Below are positions 8,588 to 19,600 of a stretch of DNA of 55,903 nt, one piece after another. Each line of letters begins with the position of its first letter. The first letter of the stretch is position 1. The notes below the pieces were generated by a model. The model saw only the letters and a list, made by a program, of their open reading frames with translations, searched no databases and was not told where the DNA came from. Origin of the DNA: Lachnospiraceae bacterium. Its GTDB lineage: Bacteria > Bacillota > Clostridia > Lachnospirales > Lachnospiraceae. The stretch lies in the NCBI GenBank assembly GCA_011959925.1, contig BLMD01000088.1, positions 1 through 55,903 on the forward strand, written 5' to 3'. The translations under genes and the position numbers were made by a program.

Positions 8588-11500
8588 ATTGACGGTCTTT
8601 AGCTTATTGCATCCTTTAAATGCGTTTGCTCCGATCGTTTCCACATTGACTCCGATTGTAACTTTTCTCAATTTGCAGCCGTTAAATGCTTTCGCATCAA
8701 TCTGAATGACTTTATAAACTGTGCCGCTGATTGTTACCGTACCCTGTACGGTAACGGAAGATGCTTTTTTATTTTTACATTTCGCTGCCGAAACCGTTTT
8801 CTTTGCCGTATCCAGCACTTTATATTCCACATCTTTCACAGTTATGGTGTCGCCTTTTTTCACCGCAGGTTTGGACTGTAAAACCAAACCCTTTTGCGCC
8901 TTTTCCAGATTGAGAAGCAATTTGTTTAATGCTTCGGCACTTGCATCGGAAGAGACTTTGCAGGCAGCGTTATATGCATCGGAAAATATCTTCCAGCTTC
9001 CGGGCGTATAGCCCGCCCCGTTCGTATGATAAATATTCTGCGCTTTTTTTACGGCTTCTGCAAGCTTCTCCTGCGCCGTCTTCAGCTCTCCTTTTGCAGC
9101 ATCCAAATTCTGCTGTGCCGCCGTCAGCGCTTTGAAAGCCTGCCAAAAATCTTCTGCCGTCTTACCGTTTTCTGCCGCCTCTTCTGCATTTGCGCGCGCA
9201 GTTGTAAATTCTGTCCAAATACCGGCATCAATTCCTGCGGATGAAGTATCTTTTGCGGCTTTTTCCAATGCTGCCCTTAAATCATTTTTTATCACATCCG
9301 CGGATTTCTTTACAAGCGCCGCATTCCCGGCACGCAGAGCGTCTGTTTTCTGATACAAAACCGAATGCCGTACACTTCCCGCTGCAGCCGCTTCGCAGCC
9401 TGCAAGAGCCTGTGTAAGCTGGTCAAAAGATTCCTGTATATACATTCCCTCATTTTCTTTGGCATTGACAGCCGCCTGATATTCGTTCATAAATTCTTCA
9501 TACGCCAGAGCATAAATCGGCTCTGTCTTCGTATGAGAAGCATCATTACTGCACTGATAGATCCATACACCATTTTCCGTTTCCGTAACTGCCCGGCTGA
9601 GAGAACCCGCATCCCAAGTATGACCAAAAGCCAAAACTACTTCTCCTTCCTCTATCATACCATGGCATTTTGTGCAGACCTGATCTCCTGTATATCCGTC
9701 TTCCTCACAGGATTCTGCAAGTTGATTCTTCCTGACGACATTGTGGGAGCAGCCCGCATCCGGCTGCGGATGGTCTTTTGTCACCCAGATTCTGTAGCTT
9801 ACGCCATTCATTACAGCCTGCGTTATCCCCTCGCCAACTCCGGTAAACGTGAGAACCGAAACAATCCACCGATTCTCCAGATTTACATGTTTCGTCTGGT
9901 TATATTTACCGTTTGTCGGATAGAGAATCATGATATTGCCATCATCCCAGATGTAAGCGATCAGGTAACGCCCGCCGTTTTTAATTCCGGATGCTCCGGA
10001 TACTTTCCGGTATCCCGGAATGATATCTCGATCAGAAGCCTCTTCCTGTTTCTCCAGAAGCGTCAGCTCATAACCCGTATCATTTGCCTGAAACTGGCTG
10101 TTTCTGTTGAAATTCATCTGCGGAGCATAGAACATTACATATCCTCCATTATTCTGCTGTCTGATATAGAACGTATCTTTGCCCGATACAGGAGATACCT
10201 GCATATTTGCAGCATTTACATTGAAAAAACTATCGGCTCCCGCATTTGTCAAGTATAGATTTTTTGTTTCATTTTTGATCTGCCAGTCATTTCCGGATGC
10301 GGTAAATGTAAATTCTGCATCCGAAATATTCAGAGACTTATCCACGGTTTTTACAAAACTGTCCAAGCTGGAGTCAGAGTCGATTCCGCTGTGACTGCAC
10401 ATTCCAAGATAGCTGTTTTTCACCACAGACACAGATGCCGTAGAAGCATCCGGCTCTGTATCGATAGTTACATCCCCTTCATATGACAATGTGTAGTCCT
10501 CTCCTTCTGCAACTTCCACTTTAATCGGAGCGCTGCCGAATGCTCCGTCTGGAACGACCTCTTTGACGTCATAGCTGTTAAAAAAGATTCCTCCTCCGTT
10601 GCCTTTTTCCCACAAAAGAGCAAGGGAACCGTCTGCCTGTTCCGTCAGACAGCAATATGCAAAAGCTCCTCCGCCAAGCGAATACGCATTCTTTAATTCC
10701 ATCGTATGATTTTCGTCGTCATTTACCAGAAACGTATGTATTTTTCCGTTGGCACGTCCGTTCGAAGTCGGGCACGCTACCATAATCGCCTGTTTTCCAT
10801 CAATCTTTTTAGAATAAGAAATAGCGGACACATTACAGCCGGAGGTGACTGAAACTCTGGTATTTACAGGACGCTTGAAGTGATATTCGCCGGTTTCATC
10901 TTTTTCTGCATCTGCATAACAAATTGCATTATTTCCGTTACGGAAAAACATACGCAGCGTGCCCTTCCCATCTTCAATCTCCACAATTTCATTTTCGGAA
11001 GACCACATATCCGGTATATCCTCTGTCCGTTTCCAGGTTTTTCCGCGATCGCTGGAATAGACGATGCTTGCATTTTCCTGTTCGCCCTGGATGGTGCCGC
11101 TGTTGTCATATACGCCGAATACGATCGTTCCGTCGCTGGTAACGATACCCTGTCCCGGTGAAACCAGTATGGCATGCTCATTTTCATGTCTTTTGACCTG
11201 ATCGTTAATATCCACCGGATCTGTCCAGGTTCTTCCATGATCTTTGGAAGTGACCATCCAAATATGGGCAATACAATAGATATGGTACTTCGAGCCTTCA
11301 TAGTATACGTTCTGCTGTACTTTTCCGAGAGGATCCGTATTTACCTCCGTAGCCGAACCAACCTGATTCTGTTCTAAGCTGTTGATGTATTCTCCATGAT
11401 CGTTGACGGAATAAATATTATACCATTCATCCACGCCATAACCTGTCGGCGCATGATCTTCTCTCTTTAGGATCGGAGCATATCCGTCTGTAAAATCCCC

Positions 11501-12241
11501 CACATAATACGGATATGTAATAAGGTCTTCGTCAGTCGGTTCGGTCAGAACCTTTGTATAATCCTCTGTTAAAGCAAGTCTGCGTTTACCGTCTACCGTG
11601 ACATATCCCGTTCCGGTTCCTACGCTTCCGGTACATGGAAGATTTTTATTGTTTCCAATGTAATTTTCTACGTCTCTTCCCTCTTCATGTGCATACTGAT
11701 GCCTGTTCTGATAAAGCGTAGTCGCTCCGGTAGGATTAACATCCGCAAAACAATACACCGTCCCGTCCGGTCCCTCCAGGATACAGGAATCAATGATTGT
11801 AGTTGCATCGCTCCAATAAGGAGCGCTGGTATTCCGACCCGAAAAGCCATTGCTGTCCGGGAAAAAAAACGGAAAGCTGTAGTTCCATGTTTTTCCGCCG
11901 TCGCTGGATACGGAAGCGATAATATCCAGCCCGCCGCCGTCTGCAGCATATTCCCATCTTGCATCTGCGGTTCCGATCAGATCTCCGTTTTCCAATGTGA
12001 TGAAAGTAGGAATACGAAAGTTTTTACTTCCCGCCGTTTTTGTAGCAAACGGCTGATCCAGTGTCACATTACTGTCGGACACGGACAGGCTGCACGCCTT
12101 TTTCGGCGTTGGTTTCTGATACGCCGGAGAGTCTGCCTCTGCAGCGGCAGCCGGAACCGCCGGGAGCATATGAACTGCCATAATGCCGGCAGTAATAAAA
12201 CTCAGGCTTCGCCTGCCTATGTTTGCAATTGATTTTGTCAT
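8438..12241 (-). CDS. Secreted GH33 sialidase with FIVAR repeats and LRR tail
   Basis: A 1267-residue exported sialidase that would remove terminal sialic acid. Signal peptide 1-34; catalytic beta-propeller from about residue 60 with the FRIP motif (Arg76), a second arginine in DAR (Arg95) and Asp-boxes SSDGGKTW (112-119), SKDHGRTW and SSDRGKTW. About 150 residues are inserted between the first two Asp-boxes, as in NanI/NanH-type enzymes. Then come a trefoil-like stretch, a Cys-pair module (CSHN...CTKC...GHTWD), FIVAR-like helices and the LRR tail shared with the GH20 neighbours. There is no recognisable N-terminal CBM40. The start has a GGAGGT site. Hydrolytic versus trans-sialidase chemistry cannot be read from sequence. 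Confidence 0.93.
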   Translation of the reverse strand: MTKSIANIGRRSLSFITAGIMAVHMLPAVPAAAAEADSPAYQKPTPKKACSLSVSDSNVTLDQPFATKTAGSKNFRIPTFITLENGDLIGTADARWEYAADGGGLDIIASVSSDGGKTWNYSFPFFFPDSNGFSGRNTSAPYWSDATTIIDSCILEGPDGTVYCFADVNPTGATTLYQNRHQYAHEEGRDVENYIGNNKNLPCTGSVGTGTGYVTVDGKRRLALTEDYTKVLTEPTDEDLITYPYYVGDFTDGYAPILKREDHAPTGYGVDEWYNIYSVNDHGEYINSLEQNQVGSATEVNTDPLGKVQQNVYYEGSKYHIYCIAHIWMVTSKDHGRTWTDPVDINDQVKRHENEHAILVSPGQGIVTSDGTIVFGVYDNSGTIQGEQENASIVYSSDRGKTWKRTEDIPDMWSSENEIVEIEDGKGTLRMFFRNGNNAICYADAEKDETGEYHFKRPVNTRVSVTSGCNVSAISYSKKIDGKQAIMVACPTSNGRANGKIHTFLVNDDENHTMELKNAYSLGGGAFAYCCLTEQADGSLALLWEKGNGGGIFFNSYDVKEVVPDGAFGSAPIKVEVAEGEDYTLSYEGDVTIDTEPDASTASVSVVKNSYLGMCSHSGIDSDSSLDSFVKTVDKSLNISDAEFTFTASGNDWQIKNETKNLYLTNAGADSFFNVNAANMQVSPVSGKDTFYIRQQNNGGYVMFYAPQMNFNRNSQFQANDTGYELTLLEKQEEASDRDIIPGYRKVSGASGIKNGGRYLIAYIWDDGNIMILYPTNGKYNQTKHVNLENRWIVSVLTFTGVGEGITQAVMNGVSYRIWVTKDHPQPDAGCSHNVVRKNQLAESCEEDGYTGDQVCTKCHGMIEEGEVVLAFGHTWDAGSLSRAVTETENGVWIYQCSNDASHTKTEPIYALAYEEFMNEYQAAVNAKENEGMYIQESFDQLTQALAGCEAAAAGSVRHSVLYQKTDALRAGNAALVKKSADVIKNDLRAALEKAAKDTSSAGIDAGIWTEFTTARANAEEAAENGKTAEDFWQAFKALTAAQQNLDAAKGELKTAQEKLAEAVKKAQNIYHTNGAGYTPGSWKIFSDAYNAACKVSSDASAEALNKLLLNLEKAQKGLVLQSKPAVKKGDTITVKDVEYKVLDTAKKTVSAAKCKNKKASSVTVQGTVTISGTVYKVIQIDAKAFNGCKLRKVTIGVNVETIGANAFKGCNKLKTVNVKNKSKLKKVGSGAFKKTAKNISIKLPKNLKKNKNLKKQIQRAGIKKIK

Positions 12242-12295
12242 TTTATACCTCCTGTAATACTGTTATATGAATACACAACTTATTGGTATGAAAGC

Positions 12296-12347
12296 AAAAA
12301 TTAATACGGGCGTACCATGATTTGAGCAAACCACGATACCCCGTATT
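12296..12347 (-). terminator. Terminator after GH20 copy 2
   Basis: Long hairpin: outer stem AATACGGG / CCCGTATT (12303-12347), inner stem CGTGGTTTG / CAAATCATG, followed on the minus strand by AATTTTTG. It separates GH20 copy 2 from the sialidase gene. Confidence 0.75.
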
Positions 12348-12362
12348 ATGGAATCAAATCTT

Positions 12363-12512
12363 TTATTTTATTTTTTTTATTCCCGCTCTTTGAATCTGCT
12401 TTTTAAGATTTTTATTCTTCTTCAGATCCTTTGGCAGCTTTATACTGATATTCTTCGCGGTTTTCTTAAATGCGCCGGTGCCTACCTTCTTTAGTTTGGA
12501 TTTATTCTTAAC
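12363..12512 (-). repeat. Shared 3' coding module, tail subtype IK (GH20 copy 2)
   Basis: Partner of the sialidase tail at 8438-8587: 47 of 49 residues identical, both ending AGIKKIK. GH20 copies 1 and 3 instead end AGIKKGL / AGIKRGL. Confidence 0.85.
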
Positions 12513-15500
12513 AATGACTGTTTTTAACTTCTTACAGCCTTTAAACGCATTTTTCCCAATCACCGCCACATTTGTACCAAACGTAACTTTCTTTAGTTTC
12601 TTACTGCATCCATTGAATGCTTTGGCAGAAACCTCGGTTACTTTATACTTCTTTCCGTCATAAGATGCCGTATCAATCATAATATTCTGTACATCTTTTC
12701 CTTTGATCAGCTTTACTGTCAAAGATGCTGCCCGTATGACCTGATATTTCATCCCTCCGGCTTCAAATGTGTCATTATCCTTTAATCCTTTATCCACATT
12801 CGGTTTTTCCGGTTCTTTTTCCAGCTTTTTGCTGTTTAATTTTTTCAGTGCTTCATCCATTTCGTCAAACCCAGGCGATTCCTTTTCTAAAACCGCTTTT
12901 GCAGCGTTGATTGCCTGTTTTAGTTCTTCAACGGATGCCTTTGTATAGCCTGCCGTATTTATAATCTTTTTCTCCGCCGCTTCTACCGCAGCGCTTAATT
13001 CTCTCTTTTTTTCTAAGATTTTTTCTGCTAAGCTGTCTTTGGTATTTTCCAGTTCCGCAAATCCGTCCAAAAGCTCCTGCTCTTCTGCATCTTCTTTAGC
13101 GAGAAGATCTTTCACTTTCTCAATGACTTGATTCCATTCCGTCACAGAAGAGGATGTAAAATCTGTTAAAAGCTGATCCTTAAGTTTCTTTAGATCTGCA
13201 GCCGCCTGATATTTCTTTTTTGTCAAAGCATCCATCGGCTCTAATTTTTCCTGTGCTGCCAAAAGCTGCTCGCTGACATAAATATAATCCTCCGGATCTA
13301 TATTGTCAGCAAATACCAGTATCTGTTCCGCCTCTTTTTTTGCTTTCAGAAACGCATTCCAGCTGATTTGGGTATATGCACTCTCATCCAGATTCCCTGT
13401 CTGCTCCAATGTTTCCCTCAAACTGGATTTCAGGACATCAAGATCAGAATCTTCATAAAGACTAAGCTCTGCGATCGTAGCATGGCCGCCTTCTGACCTA
13501 TGGATCACCAGCTTCACTTTCTTTGCCGTAATCGGCTCAAATACCGCTGTTTTTAAAGAAACATTGTTTGCCCAGCTCTGATGGTCCGCCACTGTTACGA
13601 TTTCGTCCGTATCTGTCGTCACTTCAATACTATACTCGTAAATCCGTCCGTTTGCACTGTTCTGCCTCGGCAGATAAGATAATTTTGCAATTTCCTTTGC
13701 TTCCGGAAGTATAATTTCAAACCAATGATCTTCGGAATCCGGATGTACACTATCCTTTTCCGAATCGCCGCCTTTCACGTCATTATCATAGTCCTGATGC
13801 CAGTACGATTCGGTATTACCGTCAAATACCGCCGCAATCGACCCTTCGGAACGATGCGTACTGCACGCGTTTCCCTGCCATCCGTCACACGGTAATTTTC
13901 CGTATTCTCCCGAGGTTTCTTTTGATCCGCTTACCGTCACGTATTCAATCTGCCCCTGAAAGCTTTTGGTTCTGCTTCCGATGCGTCCCATTGGAACCAG
14001 CATGGTAGCTGTTTTGCGGATTCCTTTCGCTTCTAGATTTTCACTCAACTCCGTAGTCGGATGGTTCGCAAAATAAATATCCGGATTATTGTCCGTCAGC
14101 TCCCCATCCACATACAAGGATGTATTTTCCTGCCCGCTGTGAAATTCCAGTTCATGCCATTCATTATCTTTCGGAAGCGTATAATCAAACGAATAATCAT
14201 ATCCTTCTCTTGAGTATCCTACGTTTCCGGTATTCTTCTGAACTGCCTTAAACGCATACGTGCCGTAAATTCCGAAATCTTCCTTGGATTCACAGAGAAT
14301 TTGTTCCTCGTCATCGGAATCCAAATCCCTTTTTACCTTCATCTTTAACACAGCATCCGAACCGATCAGATCCAGTTCTTCCGGTGTTTCCACATAACTT
14401 TCCTCTCCCTTTAACATAAGGGCTTTTTTGCCTTCCCCGCTTCCGCTTACCAATTCTGCGTTAACCGGATCTTTTAAATCAAATCCGTTAACGCTGGAAT
14501 CTTTCGACAATGTTTCATCAAATGTGTAATTCAAAACGGTGGACGTCATATAATCCAGTTCTCCGTAAAGGTCCGTTCCCGGAGCCGTGCCGGTTTTTGC
14601 CGATACCTGTTTCAACTCCGCAAAATTTCGATCCTGTGCATCGCCCCAGAGTTTTGCGCCGTATGCAGGAAGTGCCTGAAAGAACCGGTCAAAGGAATCA
14701 TACTGGGAAATACCGTTTCCGCGGGTATCCACACTGTCATGCCAAATCGCATAACATCCGCCCAGCATCTGATCGTCACCTGCCTTCATTGTCAGGTTAC
14801 CGATCACATTCGGCTTCCAGTTAGTATAAATACTCTGCGCATTGATATAGTCATTATAATATCCGGCAGCAGGCACGATATAGTTGGGTCCTTCTAAGGT
14901 ATTGATCAGATCAAATCCCATTTCATACATCGTACTCGGATTTGCATATCCGGTATTCCAGATATTCAGCTGAACATTCTCAGATCTTACAGGAGTCTCA
15001 CCATTCTTATTGGAAAGGCTTCCCCACATCCGGACCGTCCTTCCCGTTCCCTGAATAAACTCAATCATTCTGTCCGAAAAACTGCGGAAATATTCGATTC
15101 CCGCCTGGCCTGATACGCCATGATATTCATCCGTCCCGATATGAATCGTCGTCTCCTTGTCAAATACGGGATCGTCCCCTTCAAAATATTCATTCCAGAT
15201 ATCTTTAACAATATCCATGGCCGACTCGTTCTCCGGATCAGCCGGCGCATCCATCTGTGTCAAATCCAGTTCGTCAATCCGGTATCTGTTCCCGGGAGAG
15301 ACACCCGTCGACATAATCTCTGCAAACGCTCTTGTAAAAGGCAGTGCATGTGCCGGCATATCAAATTCCGGTACAATGGATACACCGCGCATCCTGCTCT
15401 CCTGAACAAAAGACCGAAAATCATCCTTACTGTAATATACGTCTTCTGATGTCGCCGTTTTTCCCGTTACCCTGCTTTTCTTTGTGGATTCCAGGCGAAA

Positions 15501-16442
15501 ACCCGCATAGGCTTCCCGAATCGCAGTCTCTTCATCCGGATAATCCTCAAGAAAAATCAGATTATCGCTGATATGTACCTGCAGGCTGTTCATTTTATAC
15601 CATGACATATTTTCGGAAAACTGATACAGCGCGTCCAGAGTAAAAGGTTTTCTGCCGACGTCGATGCTAAATCCGCGTACTTCATATTTCGGATAATCCC
15701 GGATCATACCTTTGGGCATAGTACCGTTTGTCTGTTTTAAGATCTGAAGAATCGTCCTGGTCGCCCAGTATGCGCCCACAGCAGTCTCCGCCTCCACATC
15801 AACGGTCGAACCGATATCCATCCGATATCCTTCCTTTCCTAAGCCTTCCGTCGCTTCACTAAGCGACAGATAATAATCACCCAGTACGGCATCTTCTTTT
15901 GTTCCGGATACTACTTTCACCGGCATACCGGTAACATCCTTGTAATCCTCTGCAAACGCAGCAGCCATTTCCAAAAGTTCCTGGCCGTTTACTACGATCC
16001 GGCTGGAAGAATCTGCATAAAACAGACCTTTTGTTCCGTGCCACTCCTGAAGCTCAGGAATTACTGCGGGCTTTGCGTTCGCATCTTCTTCATGGGCATG
16101 CTGCCCGGGTACCTCAACCGTAAACTCACTGGATTGAACCGTCTCTTCACCCTGAGTAACTTCATAAAACCCCTTGACCGTCTTATCTTCCAGCGGAGCG
16201 TAAACTTGTCCGTTTTCGCCGATGATCTGTTCATAATCTGCGCAAAAACGAATTTCCGCCCCCTCCTTTTCCGGCATCAAAATACTGTCTGCCCCTGCAG
16301 CAACGGTCGGAGCCGTCAGTCCTGCAGCAAACGTCTCCAGCTCTGTTGCATGAACTTCCGAAGGTAATAGCGGTAATGAACCTGTTATAATACCAAATGT
16401 AAGCATCCATGCACTCATTTGTTTCCATTTTTTGAGAAACAT
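12363..16442 (-). CDS. Secreted multidomain GH20 glycosidase, copy 2
   Basis: A 1359-residue exported GH20 enzyme related to its neighbours but built differently. After the signal peptide (1-32) there is no CBM32; the protein goes to the pre-GH20 beta region (about 52-115), the GH20 N-terminal domain (about 125-250) and the barrel, with Asp438-Glu439 in HIGTDEYHG. A concanavalin-like domain follows, then a CBM32-like discoidin domain on the C-terminal side (from CDGWQGNACSTHRSEG to IAELSLYED), FIVAR-like helices and the LRR tail. The start is fixed by GGAGGAG. Substrate is GlcNAc- or lacto-N-biose-terminated glycans by family; the moved binding module suggests a different presentation of substrate. 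Confidence 0.92.
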   Translation of the reverse strand: MFLKKWKQMSAWMLTFGIITGSLPLLPSEVHATELETFAAGLTAPTVAAGADSILMPEKEGAEIRFCADYEQIIGENGQVYAPLEDKTVKGFYEVTQGEETVQSSEFTVEVPGQHAHEEDANAKPAVIPELQEWHGTKGLFYADSSSRIVVNGQELLEMAAAFAEDYKDVTGMPVKVVSGTKEDAVLGDYYLSLSEATEGLGKEGYRMDIGSTVDVEAETAVGAYWATRTILQILKQTNGTMPKGMIRDYPKYEVRGFSIDVGRKPFTLDALYQFSENMSWYKMNSLQVHISDNLIFLEDYPDEETAIREAYAGFRLESTKKSRVTGKTATSEDVYYSKDDFRSFVQESRMRGVSIVPEFDMPAHALPFTRAFAEIMSTGVSPGNRYRIDELDLTQMDAPADPENESAMDIVKDIWNEYFEGDDPVFDKETTIHIGTDEYHGVSGQAGIEYFRSFSDRMIEFIQGTGRTVRMWGSLSNKNGETPVRSENVQLNIWNTGYANPSTMYEMGFDLINTLEGPNYIVPAAGYYNDYINAQSIYTNWKPNVIGNLTMKAGDDQMLGGCYAIWHDSVDTRGNGISQYDSFDRFFQALPAYGAKLWGDAQDRNFAELKQVSAKTGTAPGTDLYGELDYMTSTVLNYTFDETLSKDSSVNGFDLKDPVNAELVSGSGEGKKALMLKGEESYVETPEELDLIGSDAVLKMKVKRDLDSDDEEQILCESKEDFGIYGTYAFKAVQKNTGNVGYSREGYDYSFDYTLPKDNEWHELEFHSGQENTSLYVDGELTDNNPDIYFANHPTTELSENLEAKGIRKTATMLVPMGRIGSRTKSFQGQIEYVTVSGSKETSGEYGKLPCDGWQGNACSTHRSEGSIAAVFDGNTESYWHQDYDNDVKGGDSEKDSVHPDSEDHWFEIILPEAKEIAKLSYLPRQNSANGRIYEYSIEVTTDTDEIVTVADHQSWANNVSLKTAVFEPITAKKVKLVIHRSEGGHATIAELSLYEDSDLDVLKSSLRETLEQTGNLDESAYTQISWNAFLKAKKEAEQILVFADNIDPEDYIYVSEQLLAAQEKLEPMDALTKKKYQAAADLKKLKDQLLTDFTSSSVTEWNQVIEKVKDLLAKEDAEEQELLDGFAELENTKDSLAEKILEKKRELSAAVEAAEKKIINTAGYTKASVEELKQAINAAKAVLEKESPGFDEMDEALKKLNSKKLEKEPEKPNVDKGLKDNDTFEAGGMKYQVIRAASLTVKLIKGKDVQNIMIDTASYDGKKYKVTEVSAKAFNGCSKKLKKVTFGTNVAVIGKNAFKGCKKLKTVIVKNKSKLKKVGTGAFKKTAKNISIKLPKDLKKNKNLKKQIQRAGIKKIK

Positions 16443-16481
16443 AAATCTCCTCCTTTCCTATTCTTCAACAAGAATATACTG

Positions 16482-16510
16482 ATTATACAATTTTTTATAT
16501 CTCTTTTCAA
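16482..16510 (-). promoter_or_regulatory. Sigma-A promoter of GH20 copy 2
   Basis: TTGAAA (16505-16510), 17 bases, TATAAT (16482-16487). Nearly the same core as the GH20 copy 1 promoter, including the bases just after the -35 (AGA) and just before the -10 (TTG). Confidence 0.9.
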
Positions 16511-16564
16511 CATCTTATCTATAGATTAACGAAAAATATGACATGACAAATTTAAATCTTCGTC

Positions 16565-16601
16565 AAAAAAACCGAAATCCTTCTCAGAATTTCGGTTTTT
16601 T
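16565..16601 (-). terminator. Terminator after GH20 copy 3
   Basis: Stem ACCGAAAT / ATTTCGGT with an A-run before and a long T-run after on the minus strand; strong and possibly bidirectional. Confidence 0.9.
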
Positions 16602-16613
16602 CCATTCATCTAA

Positions 16614-19600
16614 CTACAGTCCGCGCTTAATCCCGGCTTTTTTCAACTGACGTTTCAGCTTTTTATTTTTCTTCAAATTCTTTGGCAGTTTCACCTTTAT
16701 TTTCTTTGCTGTCTTTTGAAATGCACCGGAACCCACTTTCCTTAACTTTGCGTTCTTTTTCAGCACGACGTTTGCCAGTTTCCTGCACCCTTGAAACGCA
16801 TGTGTTCCGATTATTTCCACATTGGCGCCAATCGTAATCTTCTTCAGCTTTTTTTTGCACCCTCGAAACGCTCCGGCAGCAATCTCTTTTACCTGATACT
16901 GCCTGCCTTTATAAGATGCGGTATGGACAAAAACCCTTGGGGCATCTTTTCCTCTGACCAGTTTTACCGTCCGTGCCGACGGACTTATGACCTCATAACG
17001 CATCCCGCCTGCTTCAAAAACTGTTTCTTCTGTTTCTTCCTCGGGTTTTACCGTTTCTTTTTCCAGCGTCTTTCCCCTCAACGCAGACAATGCCCGGGAA
17101 ATTTCCTCTAAAGATGCGTTCGGGTCTAAAAGAGCCTCTTTCGCCGTTTTTACCGCTGCCTGCAGCGCCTCGATCGACTGTTTCGTGCAGCCTGCCGTAT
17201 TTTGCAGCATTTTTTCTGCCGATTCTATCGCAGATCCCAGTTCTTCCGTACGACAGTAAGCTTCCGGTTTTTCGTGCAGCGCTTCTTCCGCTATTTGGAA
17301 AATCTCCGCTGCATAAGCACAATCCTCATCGGTGCTGCCCGCAAAATCAGCGACTTTTCGGGCTTGCCGATATGCCTTTTCGTACGCGGTACGGCTTGCA
17401 TCCGTATAACGATCCGGCGCAGCGCCGTCATATTTCTTGAGTGTTTCGATCAATTCGTTTTTGGATACCGCGGGACGTTCGCCACGCTTCCTTGTTCCGG
17501 AAAGCGTAATATTTGCAACCTGCCCCTGAAAACTGTCTGTTTTGCTTCCTATGCGTCCAAACGGAACCAAAAGCGTATGGATACCCTTTCTTTTTGTTTC
17601 CGGATGATTTTTATAATACAGATCCGGATTTTCATCTACAAGCGTCCCATTGACAGATAAAGATACCTGACCATTGACGCCGCTGCGGAACGAAAGCTCT
17701 ACCCACTCCCCTTTGGGAAGGGTGTAATCAAACAGATATCCATAGCCTTCCCTGGAAAATCCGACGTTTCCGCTGTAATTGACAGATGCTTTCAGCGCAT
17801 ATGTCCGGTCAGTCCGATCAAGGCGTTCCACGTCGTCCGTTCCAAATACGTCTTTGGATTCACACAGAATCTGTTCGCTTCTTTCCAGGTCCGCGTCTGC
17901 GTCTAACTTCACTTTCATTGTCAGTACAGTCCCCGGTTCCATCAGATCAAACGGCGTTTCCACATAACTTTCGCCCCCTGCCAGAGAAATTGCTTTCCGA
18001 TCGGCATCATCCTGTGTTCCGGTATCTGCAACCGAGGCATTTTTTGCGGTTTTTAAAGAAAAATCATTGGGACCGGAATCGTTTTCCAGCGTCTCTTCAA
18101 ATGTGTACTCTGCGATATTATTTGTTACATACTCATTTTCTGCACCAATCGCCGTGTTTGGCGCCCGTCCCATGCTGACTGCCCGTTTGGCAAATGCCTC
18201 ATACTCACATGTTTCCGAAGCGTCGCCCCAGAGTTTTTCCGAAAAAACAGGCGCCGTATCCAGATAACGAAGCATGGCGTCGTACTGGGAATATCCGTTT
18301 GCCCTGGTATCGATATTGTCATGCCAGATCGCAAAACATGCGCCCAGCATCTGATCGTCCCCTGCCGGAATCGTATAACCAAACATAGAGTTTACCGCCC
18401 AATTCTCATATAAACGTTCTACATCAAGATAGTCCCCGTACGCTCCCCGGTTTCCGGTTCCGTTCGGAACCATATACAGCCACTCGTCCGCCGTATTGAT
18501 CAGATCAAATCCCAACCGGTACATATCGGATGCCGTTCCGTAATCCCTGCTCCATATATTTGCCTGTACGCCGTCGGATGCAACGGCCGTTGTTCCTGTT
18601 TTATTGGACAGAGAACCCCAAAGCCGCACGGTTCTTCCCTTGCTTTGTATATATTTCACAAGTTCGTCCGAAAACACGCGGAAATTCTCACCGCTTTCTT
18701 CTCCGCCTCCCAAAAATTCATCCGTACCGATATGTACCGTCGTCTCCCAGTCGAATACCGGGTCCGTCCCATCCAGATAATCCGCCCAGATTTCTTTGGC
18801 AAGAGCAACGGCGCCTTGTTTTGAGATATCCAGTTCATCGATCAAATACCGGTATTTTCCATATCCTGCCTGTGTCGCATTATATCCTTCCGACATATAC
18901 TCCGGAAACACTCTGGTAAACGACAATGCATGCGCCGGAAGATCAATTTCCGGTACGATGTCCACACCGACCGTTCTGCTGTCTTTGATAAATTTCCGAA
19001 ATTCGTCTTTTGTATAAGCCAGATCCTCGGAAGTCGCGGATTTTCCTTCAGCATTCTTTTTTCCGGACTCTAGGCGGTAGCCTGCGTATGCCTGGTCGAT
19101 CGCAGCCTGCCTGCCCTCGTCGCTTGCTGTTCCATTCGTATAATCTTCCAGGAAAATCAGATTGTCATTTAAATGAACCTGAAAACTGTTCAGCTTGTAC
19201 CACGCCATATTTCTCACAAAATCCTTCAGGACTTCCAGTGTAAAAGGCTTCCTCCCCACATCCAGGTTTAAAGCGCGGACTTCATATTTGGGATAATCCC
19301 GGATCAGCCCCTTTGGAATGCTGTCTTTGTTCTGTTTTATGATCTGCAGCATACTTCTCGTCGCCCAATACGCGCCGACGGCATCTTCTGCTTCTATCAC
19401 AACAAAAGCAGACACGCAGGCTCTGTAACCTTCCCGTCCAAGTCCGCTCTCTTCTTTTGCAAGGAACAGGCAGAAATCTCCGGGCCTGGCATCTGATTTT
19501 TTCCCGCCGGACACGGCAATATCCATGCCGGTAATTTCTTTATAATCTCTTGAAAATTCCTCCGCCGTTTTTAAAAGCTCCGGCGTATCAAAAAGAATCC

